Both the position numbers and the translations under genes were made by a program. From Isoetes taiwanensis (taxonomy: Eukaryota; Streptophyta; Lycopodiopsida; Isoetales; Isoetaceae): 64,000 nucleotides of DNA. Numbering within the stretch: the stretch's first letter is position 1; every line of letters starts with the position of its first letter. Location: assembly GCA_021234155.1 (NCBI GenBank), contig JAJEKV010000050.1, positions 7,921,700 to 7,985,699 of the forward strand, in the 5' to 3' direction. This document shows, in pieces, positions 55,414-64,000 of this stretch. The notes beneath the pieces were generated by a model that worked only from the letters and a program-made list of their open reading frames with translations, was not told the DNA's origin and ran no database searches.

Positions 55414-55793
55414 TGTTAGGCGAATCCTTGCTTGTTTAGCTGCCATTGCCCGGCAAAGACCTTGCAGATGCGGAGTTCGCCATTGACCGGTTAGGTGAAC
55501 TACAAAGAGGCGGTTAATGCATGCGGATCTGAAAAGCTCTAGTTTGGTGAACTAAAGAGCTGACCAATCCTGAGTTATTAGTGTAACTCATATGCTATAT
55601 ATGTTATTGGACTGTGCTTATTTGTAAGTCTTATTTCATGCTTAGTTCATTATGTCATTTACTTCTTGGATTCATTACGTGGTTATTAGCAAACACGGGC
55701 TGATTTCTGAGGGTTATGAGATTATGGTGTTTGAAGAAATCACAGTATTGTTTAGAAGATATAAGGTATGGTTCATTGTTGTGAACCATAACA
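55414..55793 (+). repeat. Probable copia-like 5' LTR
   Basis: The right end (GTGAACCATAACA) is well set by the primer site that follows. The start TGTTAGGCGAATCC at 55414 is the best TGTT candidate, giving ~380 bp. No second LTR copy was found in the window, and the sequence beyond shows no pol, so this is a broken element. Confidence 0.5.
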
Positions 55794-55795
55794 AT

Positions 55796-55808
55796 TGATA
55801 TCAGAGCC
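55796..55808 (+). other. Primer binding site, tRNA-Met type
   Basis: TGATATCAGAGCC is one mismatch from TGGTATCAGAGCC. It lies 2 bp after the CA end of the LTR, the usual spacing in plant LTR retrotransposons. Confidence 0.7.
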
Positions 55809-56319
55809 AAGCTATTCCTAAAGTTTGCAAGACTTTTGATTGGTGTTGGAGATTGCAAGCGAGGAATAGGGACCTTATTACGGCTATTCTTGATGTTTTG
55901 CAAGTCATCTAGTTAGTGCTAGTGATTACAGAAACTGAATAGAATCCCACTCATACGAGAATCTAAATGATCTTCTTTCTATGAATTTAAAATTTTAACT
56001 TCTTGGACCATTCTTTCCAATCCGATTCTATCTAGAGTAATCAATCTTTGGATATCAGTACGACAAAATTGTTTGTTGCAGGAAACATATAGGTGCAGGT
56101 GATTGGTCCTGTTTTCTTTCTCTACGCACGCCTGCACATAATATAAGTCTCAGAGTATCTGCAAGCATTATTGAAATGTGCTACATCTTGATCAACAAAA
56201 CAACTTTAAGCTTTAGAAGATCACAGTATCCAACTATAGCCGTCGGTACTTTCAGTGTCATCGACTCTTTGCTGAAATCGAGCCTACAACAATCTGGATT
56301 CAAAGCAAAATTGGGAGCC

Positions 56320-56351
<32 letters not shown>

Positions 56352-57760
56352 TCGCATTGATGCAAGACAAACATATGCCTGAACTATCCCATGAAAGAAG
56401 ATGGCCATTCTCATACCATGCCTCCAAAAAAGTAACTCTTTAGCAATGTTCCATCTACGTTGGGTAGCCATATGCATAGTAGCAGGCGAGGGAAAGATGA
56501 GGCATGGAAACCCACAAGAATGAAGAAGAGATTTGGGACATCATCCACAGCTAAAGAGCCCTTGAGGTAGAGATTAGGGAGGCAGGGAGAAGTAGCCTCA
56601 TTGGTAGTGAACCACACTAGACTCCAGCTTACAAAATTAGACATAAGCTCTGGCTGCTCGAGATAGGGATGTGCAAAGAGTTGCAGGTATGTCGCCCAAC
56701 AAGACAAGGGCCTCCATCACGAGGGAGGCTCATGAGCAATTCTTGTTGATGCATGCATGAATGTAGTGATAACAATTCCAACATGAGTTGGGGCCGGCTT
56801 TAGAAAGGGAGGCTCCCTACTCGGTTTGGTAAATGGATTTATGTACCTTTGCCCTCTTTCGATTCTGAAGATGCGACATGTATATCTTGTAGCTAGAGGT
56901 TTGTCATCATGTTAAATGTAAAGTATTTCCGTTGACAACAAGGAAAAGCTTATGTATATAAGAACACTCCATGTGACTTTGATTACTACCCCGGTTCATT
57001 TCATGCCATAAAAATTACATTGAGCTCGGTAGAGTTATAGTTCTTTAGCTTTCGTTCTGACTTCCAATGGCACCATCTGGATGTCTCTCCGGTCAGCGAG
57101 GCTGGCCTATCCCTGCTGGAAAAGGCTCTGGTGGACATACCCTATCGTCTCTTTTGGCTTGCGTATTGCTATTTGCACCTCCCACCTACCCAATTTCAAT
57201 TGCCATGATTGTTATACATTGCCATAGGGCATATGCTTAACAAGGTTCTTCAAATGACTAGTTAGATATGATGTGCAACCTTAAGCGGAGAAATCATGTT
57301 GTATTCTCCATACATTATTGAGTTGTAGCACATATTTTCTAATGATGACAAGGGCAATGTGTTGAAAATTATATATACAAGAAACTTATCGTGACCAAGG
57401 CCGCTGGCATTCTCTTCCCAACTCATCTATACATGTAGCGATGTTATGGATTCGCTTGGAAAATACATGTTTGCCAATAATTTCGTTAGAACAATATGTT
57501 GTTTATTGGTAAAATGATATGCTAGACATGATTATCTCAACATAGAATCATTAAATGAATTTGTTATCACATAGGTTAAATGTAGGCATGAACATTTCTC
57601 TTTATCGATTCCCTTGTATTTTTAAATCGGTTATTTGTTTGAATTATCTACTTTTGCAATAGTGTAAAATATGTTCTTAAACATGAGAGACTTGAATCTA
57701 TGTTTCTACAATAATAATTATGATCAAATTTATCAAAGGCGATGTTATACATGAACACAC
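55809..57760. other. Degenerate sequence downstream of the LTR, no gene seen
   Basis: The minus frame 56411-56707 (98 residues, EQPELMSNFVSWSLVWFTTN inside) continues into the overlapping frame 56181-56477 only by a frameshift; the composition is protein-like but no family was recognised. A (GATA)n tract sits at 56323-56351. No gag or pol was detected for the LTR at 55.4 kb. Confidence 0.35.
56323..56351 (+). repeat. (GATA)n microsatellite
   Basis: About seven perfect GATA units. It creates an artificial Ile/Tyr/Leu/Ser repeat in the minus frame across it. Confidence 0.95.
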
Positions 57761-57960
57761 ATCTGAGATGATAATGTGTGAGATGATAATGTGCATGCTT
57801 GCATGCCTTTGGTGAAAATGTTAATATTACTTTTGCATGACTTTAACATGTTGGTATCATTGAACAAATTTAGAAGATAATGTTGCAGCAAGATGCCTTG
57901 TAGTGTGTGAATATTATGTTTTTGCATGACTTTAGCATGTTGGTATCATTGAACAAATCG
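57761..57960 (+). repeat. Local tandem duplication, ~89 bp period
   Basis: TTTTGCATGACTTTAACATG at 57831 recurs as TTTTGCATGACTTTAGCATG near 57920, both followed by TTGGTATCATTGAACAAAT. Just upstream, GAGATGATAATGTG occurs twice in a row. Confidence 0.85.
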
Positions 57961-58414
57961 AGATCACTTTTAACCATAGGTCCATAATAGGGAGCCACAA
58001 AACCAAGTTATAATGGCAAGAAATAAAACTATGTTTTTACTAAAGGAAAGGAATTCTTAGTTATACAAAGAAGTTGGTTAAACATTCACGGGGCTAAATT
58101 ACAAAAAGCGAGTTCAATTGTGTAAGCACCCCAAAAATAGGGGATAGCCACCAGATTTGCCACTTGTAGCACAAATTTACTCCTTGAAAAAAGGGAGGAA
58201 GGAATTGTCATACATGGTTGAAGTGCATCATGAATTACATCTACATCCTAAGTATTTATGTTCGAATTATATTGTTTTCTGACTCTATTTGTATGTTTGG
58301 TATTGTGCACCATCATTGAAATTGAGCATTTGTCCTATTCTTTATTCTTGAACCATAGAATTTATAAATAATCTATAGATACGTAGTTCTGAGACTCACA
58401 GGGGGTTTCAACCA

Positions 58415-58590
58415 GGTCATATTATTTATTTGAGAGGACTTCTTCACAGCGTTTTTTATTTTTAGCAGAAGACTTCTAAGCCTTTTTTGTTTTAGTAGAC
58501 TCCTAGTCATATTATTTATTTGAGAGGACTTTACCTCACAGCGTTTTTATTTTTTGAAGACTTCTAAGCCTTTTATTTTAGTAGACTCTA
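58415..58590 (+). repeat. Tandem duplication, ~90 bp period
   Basis: GTCATATTATTTATTTGAGA GGACTT appears at 58416 and 58506. Each copy goes on through CACAGCG, a T-rich run, AGACTTCTAAGCC and TTTTAGTAGACTC. Copies differ by small T-tract indels. Confidence 0.9.
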
Positions 58591-60200
58591 ATGCGACAAG
58601 ACATCATATCTTTAGCATTTATCTATTCTTGAGCCAGTAGAATTCTTATCTGAAATCAATTTTAAGTTTCAATGGAGTTCCTTAAAGCCCAGTTGATATT
58701 GTCTTGGAAAGGACGAGTGCTCTCTAAACCGTTTTATTTTAGTGAATGCAGCAAATGTTATTAGCACAAATTATGGCTACTTAACTTAGGTTAGCTCACG
58801 GTTGCTCACAGCCAATGGACTCACGATGTGCCAAGGCATCTAACTTTTCTTTCTTGAATTATAACTTCATTGGCCATAATTGCCTGATGTGCCAACTTTC
58901 TATTTGCCCTCTCATTTCCCAAAGGCTGGCATCTTTGTAAAATCTGGATTTGTGAGGCTTCTTATTCTTGGATCATTGATTGCCATGGCCTAAATCTTTA
59001 GATGCATGATGTACTGGGCTGCAAATTCTTCCAAAACATCCTCCTTATATATTAGTTAAACCACAAGAGCCATATCTTTGCCTAACTAAATAAAATTACG
59101 CGCCGAAAGAGAAAAAGCAGTCGGTCGCCTCAAAGGTATTCCGATAACCACTTGAAGAAAATAGATTATCTTGGTGCAAAGCTATGAAGGGAACAAATTG
59201 AGCGAGAAATGGCGAGACAACTGCTAAATTACTAATCAAGTCACGCAAAATATTTAAACCTTTTGGTATGACTATACAACGGGGCTACACATATCTTTAT
59301 CCAAAGGTTAGCTATTGCAGAGAATGTGCTTACCAAAAATATATTTGCATCTGACTAAACATCACCTCATTTTCCCATAATACACCATAATAATATTCGA
59401 TGCACGGTGATTATATATCAAAATGAGCACATCTTACGTAGACTTGTTGCCATGCAAGACATTCATCTGTTGATTAATATTATTATTACGGGGGAAAATG
59501 GACCGATTGATAATGTCGATGGACGTGTAATTGCACGCAACACATGACAAGCCCGGTGTTTTGAAAAATGCTTCGAGGAAACCAAGTAACTATAGCAAAA
59601 ATAAGATAGAAGAACACGGCTTTTCTTTTCCAAGCTTTTAATCCTTCCGTAGACACAACTCACCAAATCCCAGTGACCATAGCTAAAGAAATGCTTATAT
59701 AATCATTGCATAGCCATAGCACAAATATCGGCCGCCATGGCTACGCCACTAAACTTCACAGGGCCACCTTATCTCTAAATCTTGGTACGTAGAAGCCGAA
59801 CTGGGCATAAGGCGAATAAAAGGAAAGATAAGCTGATGTAACCTGGCATCCAAACAAAGCATGCGCCATAGCCGGTAAAACATAAAGGTGCGCTAATGCG
59901 GCATTCCTCCAATTTGAAGAGCTTGATCTGCAGTTAATTTGGGCAATTCCATAAGCCCGGGAGGAGATGCTTATTGCGATTGGGTTGCGACACTTCTTAG
60001 AACATGCGCCTTGAGAGAAAAGTTTACAGCGATGTCAAAAAAATTTCTATAGAAGTGTTGCGCCGCGAAAGGCGGCGTGCATTGATAAAGAATCGCCCTC
60101 TAATAATTATCTACTCTTATATAATTTATATACACCAAGATTCGATGCCTTGATGCTCTAGATTCGGGTGAGAAAGAAAAATCATTGAGGGAAAAATATT
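58591..60200. other. AT-rich intergenic DNA, no gene seen
   Basis: No long frame, no domain and no repeat of note. The minus frame 59463-59666 is short and without context. Confidence 0.35.
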
Positions 60201-62130
60201 TGGGAAGAAATTTTCACTTGGTACGTTTTGTTCTTACTCGGCGGAGGAGTCGCTCGAGTCGATCTGCTTAACATAGAGATGGGCATGCTTTCTGCCGTCT
60301 TTCACTTAACCCACGCATCTCTGCGTGCTCTCCGCGTCGCTTCGGTTCTCATCTCGGTAAGAACCACGTTTTCCATTTATTTATGAGCTTCCTTTTCCAT
60401 AAAGACCATGATCCTTAAGCTTTCAACGAGAAGACGAAAAGGTTAAAATTATGCGGCATGGCGCAGTGACTATAGTTCTCCACATCTTATTACTTACGGC
60501 GTGATTATTGTATCATTACTCAATGTGCCGCAGTTAAGTCTAATGGAGTTGCCATTGCTGCCCGGATTTCAGCCGGGTAGCCATTTCATCGAAATGTTTT
60601 TTTAGCGGAATCATTGCCTTAAGGTAATTAATGAAACGGTATTCACGGTGTTGGCCGTTCATTGAGAAAATTCTGATTCCACATCACTAGAGATAGACAA
60701 AGCGTTCTTGAAATATGAAACGTGCTTGAATCTTTGGAAGCCGAGAATTTGGAGATGTTGATTCTTAGCGCTATCATGCTTGGTGTTGGAATTGGCTTTT
60801 GGTAATCGGGTGAGCCTTGTGAGGAATGAAGCTATGCTTATGTTGTTGTGTTATACAACATGATATGCACAATTCTTGCCCTGTTACATAGTCATGCTAC
60901 ACTTAGTTCATTTTATAAAATATGCTACGGTAAGATTTATTTATTACTGATTACTTTCATGGTTATTTGCTTAGCGGCGTAGTTTTCAATGTAACCTTTT
61001 CAACTTTGAACTACTTTGGTGATTGCCCTTACTTATCCGCGAGATGGCACACCGCAAAGCTCAGGGAGCCTAAATTTGATGTTTGACTACTTGCATTGGA
61101 ATATTTAGAGCCAATATTATCAACTAACTAGGCTACTTTAGAACAAAACCACCATGGGGATGGAAGTACATCTTTAGGTTTAGCCGAGGAGCACCAACAT
61201 TATTCATGGCGCTAGGTGCCACGATGCTTCACGAGACACCCTATGGTTTGATTGAAAGAGTCATTTTGAAGGAAGAGCTATTTTAGAGAATCAGGTAGCA
61301 CGAAAACGTGCGGGGCTAAATTTGAGGACATAGTTGAAACAAGCAACCTTGCTAATGCTATCAAAAATCCTTGAGAACAGTAATTTGAAGAGAAGCAATC
61401 GTCCTCAACTAGTCATGTGCATCTTCATCCATGCATTTCCCGACAATTGGCGGGGATGAATACAATTTGTTCTATGCTGATTACTGTTTGAGTCTAGGAT
61501 TTGGTAATGATGCTTCACTTTACTCTGCGATCATGAGGGGGCTACCATAACCCACTTTACAGCTCTCTAGTTTCAATTGCCCGCGATTGATAAATATGGA
61601 AGAAATTCTATTTTTCAAAGGTGGTATTGAGGATGATCATATGTCGGTATGGGATTTCTAGAAATGGTTGGAGTTTGTGAATAGTTGAACTTCGTTAAAA
61701 GCAAGCGACACTAATATTTCTTTTACTTGGATTTTTGTTAGCAATTAATTAGTAAGCATCATTTTGGCAGAAATTTGAGTGGCGAGAAAAGAGCTACCAA
61801 GGCCTAATGCGTTCTGTGGTAGTCTTGATGATATGTCTCTTAAGTTCCTAGTGAAATATTTCCACTAGAGACCGATCCTCGGGGCAAAGTATCAACATTT
61901 TGGTAAATTTGCTCTTCACATGCTGCATGGAATGAAATATGGCATCTTCATATTTTTTGCGATGCAGTGGTCATCATGTCTGTTTTTATACCTTTTTCAC
62001 CGCACGAAACAAAGCTATTGAGGGAGATGATTTTTGTATGGAGGAAGCAGTTACGGAAAAACATTGTAGGTGATTATTGGAGGGATATTGGAGAGGAACA
62101 ACTCAAGCCAGGTGGATCCTTGAATCACGT
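60201..62130 (+). other. Weak gene-like stretch, possibly a decayed gene
   Basis: 60220-60360 looks like a plant leader with a first exon: pyrimidine/CG-rich, an ATG at 60279 (MGMLSAVFHLTHASLRALRV) and then TCTCG/GTAAGAACC, a good 5' splice site. Downstream there are protein-like runs in changing frames (RGAPTLFMALGATMLHETPY near 61190, YCLSLGFGNDASLYSAIMRG near 61490, VWRKQLRKNIVGDYWRDIGE near 62040), separated by stops. No family was recognised and the exons could not be joined. It may be a pseudogene on the plus strand or chance. Confidence 0.25.
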
Positions 62131-62319
62131 GTAAGGATGCAGGTAATATTCATATGCTAATTGTAATATTCTGAGAAAATGTAATGAAGAAAATGAATTC
62201 TTTGACTTTGGCATGCCTAATTTTTGGATGCTAGATCTTGTGGATAGTAGACTGCCAGTAATGTTTCCTACTTTAATTGAATTCCAGTTTTTGTTGTAGA
62301 CTTTACAACTTATTTGTAC

Positions 62320-62780
62320 AGCTAGTAATTGCCATTTCAACCCTATGAATTGGCCATTGGTTCAATATTTTCTTCACGACAATATCTTGATGTGGTCAAT
62401 TGTAGCCCACTTATTTGAGGACTTATCTGTAATTGCCACTTCAACTAATAGAAAACACATTAGAATTATGTTTACTATGAATTGGCCATTGGGTCTTATT
62501 TTCTTATAATATATCTTTGATGTGGCGCAATTATCGCCAAAGGAATCTAGTCCACTATTGGACCACTAACAAAGAAAGGAATAGAAAACATTTGACAACA
62601 AAAACAATTTCAGGTTGTATAAGAAAATAGTGGCCTGTTGACTGGACAGCCACGTTTATAATTAGCCACATTGATATGTGACCTAAATCAAGAACTTACC
62701 TAAAGACAATGGCCAAGGTCAGTTTAATTTTGATGAAAATGGCCAGAGACTTCCACTTGTTTTCTATTAGTTGATGTCCC
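62320..62780. repeat. Direct plus inverted local repeat
   Basis: A ~90 bp direct repeat: GTAATTGCCATTTCAACCCT ... TATGAATTGGCCATTGG at 62325-62365 and GTAATTGCCACTTCAACTAA ... TATGAATTGGCCATTGG at 62432-62490. An inverted copy of CAACTAATAGAAAACA (62446) appears as TGTTTTCTATTAGTTG at ~62759, so the region can fold. It may be a degenerate small transposon. Confidence 0.6.
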
Positions 62781-63558
62781 AATTAATAGCAGCACAAATA
62801 AGTTGTTAGAGTTCGGGACAAAAAAAGCGAACAATTTAAAGTAGGAAAGAGTGGGCCGAGAATTAGACCTTGGAATCAAAGTACTATTGTTTTTCTTCAT
62901 GGTACAATGTTATTAACAAAAATGTGGACTTAGTGCTAATGCTTGACATTCTCATTTGCTCCTGACATATCTCATATATGAAGTAAGAACTCTTATATGG
63001 CAAGAAATAGAAACTCTAACATTGCTGTATTACTTAGAGTGAACCACATTATGATGACATCACATATGAGCTGGCTTTGACGTATATGGTGGATGATAAA
63101 TAATGATGTCAGAAATGCTATAAAGGCCAATACAATATCCTCCATAGTTGGCTTCCACATGCATTGCAAACAATGAGAAGTCAGAATCCTAGCAAAACTC
63201 TTTGAACACACTTCTAACTAATGCGAGACGGAATTGAATCCTGAGTGAACCTCATTTTGAGGGATCTTGAAATAACCTTATTATCTTCTATTATTAAGTT
63301 ACATAAGATGTTTTGCATTAAATCAAAAGAATCTAAGTTAGAACATACAAAATTGAACTATGTGTTTGAGCATGGGGATTCTAACCTGCAGCGTAGTTTC
63401 AAAGACCCTATAAATCTTTTTGCTCCATGGCCTTGAACACAAGGCAACAAATCACGGTTAGTGCATGTTCTAGCATGTATAGGCGAGTTGGGGAAGAGAA
63501 AAACGTTGGCGGCCTTGGCATAAGAACTATTGTATATGTTAAGATAAAAAAGGCAACT
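62781..63558. other. AT-rich intergenic DNA, no gene seen
   Basis: Short frames at 62993-63211 (minus) and 63245-63436 (plus) have no domain or context. No other feature was found. Confidence 0.35.
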
Positions 63559-63960
63559 CTAGTGAACCTATTCTAACCCTCGAGGGTTTAACATTATCCT
63601 TGCGTAGTTTCTTGTGAGTTGGTAAGTTGCACTTACCATGCAATAAAATACCACTATGGACCTCATAGGTAACATTGTACAACTGTAGTCTATCTATCTA
63701 AAAAGTTTAGAATGCAACTCAGACGTATTCCTAACCCTTGAGGGTTTAATATTATCCTTGCTTAGTTTCTTGTGAGTTAATAAGTTGCACTTACCATGCA
63801 ATAAAATTCCACTATGGACCTCATAGGTAACATTGTTATAACTCTAGTGATTATAACCGTTGAGGGTTTAACACTATCCTTGCATAGTTTCTTGTGAGTT
63901 GATAAGTTGCACTTACCATGCAATAAAATACCACTAAGGACTGATAAACATTGTTAGTGC
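63559..63960 (+). repeat. Three-copy tandem repeat at the right edge
   Basis: Units begin near 63571, 63728 and 63851. Each carries GAGGGTTTAA(C/T)A, TATCCTTGC, TAGTTTCTTGTGAGTT, AAGTTGCACTTACCATGCAA and TAAAAT(A/T)CCACTA. Spacing is ~157 then ~123 bp; the first unit has ~35 extra bases. Copies are ~90% alike by eye. It may continue past the window. Confidence 0.85.
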
Positions 63961-64000
63961 ATCTCTAGCCAATGTGCATGCCATAAACCATCAAAATGGA

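Overview
The window looks like nuclear DNA of a flowering plant with a repeat-rich genome. It holds one intact multi-exon gene, with GT-AG introns whose phases match, inside a bed of decayed and nested LTR retrotransposons, a LINE relic, small DNA transposons, tandem duplications and a large inverted repeat. No bacterial-style operons, rRNA, tRNA or CRISPR arrays were seen. The clade cannot be fixed from this sequence alone. The first ~1.7 kb is clearly more GC-rich than the rest.

Layout. 1-1690: GC-rich, unassigned. 2756-3106: Ty1/copia-type 5' LTR and primer binding site on the minus strand. ~5640-14950: decayed minus-strand Ty3/gypsy element (G1) whose integrase is split by a second LTR element (N1, ~7500-12118); N1 itself carries a ~596 bp insertion (10718-11313), and an empty copy of that site lies at ~8236. 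15865-15937: tiny MITE. ~16410-22240: a ~5.8 kb imperfect palindrome centred near 19.24 kb, with paralogous membrane-protein exons pointing outward at both ends. 24200-24890: LINE reverse-transcriptase zinc-binding relic. 25137-32235: plus-strand Ty3/gypsy element (G2) with both LTRs, and a CACCAC-type minisatellite motif shared by the LTRs and the internal region. 32.2-40.7 kb: intergenic, with LTR-like debris.

40792-43298: the one convincing gene. It has four coding exons and encodes a 553-residue SWIM zinc-finger protein with nuclear-type basic patches and a KKRVLPAWM sequence that matches the APLF-type Ku-binding motif of non-homologous end-joining factors. This is the most interesting biological lead in the window. 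Directly downstream lies a minus-strand Ty3/gypsy element (G3, ~43.9-48.3 kb) whose integrase is interrupted by a ~1.05 kb insertion made of two tandem units.

48.3-64 kb: tandemly duplicated unassigned sequence (49.1-51.8 kb), CACTA-like subterminal repeats (52.98-53.27 kb), a copia-like LTR with primer binding site (55.41-55.81 kb), several local duplications, a weak gene-like stretch (60.2-62.1 kb) and a three-copy tandem repeat at the right edge.

Repeat copies differ in bursts of short replaced patches rather than single substitutions. That may reflect low-accuracy long-read consensus, so reading-frame breaks inside transposons should be read with care. The SWIM gene shows no such damage.
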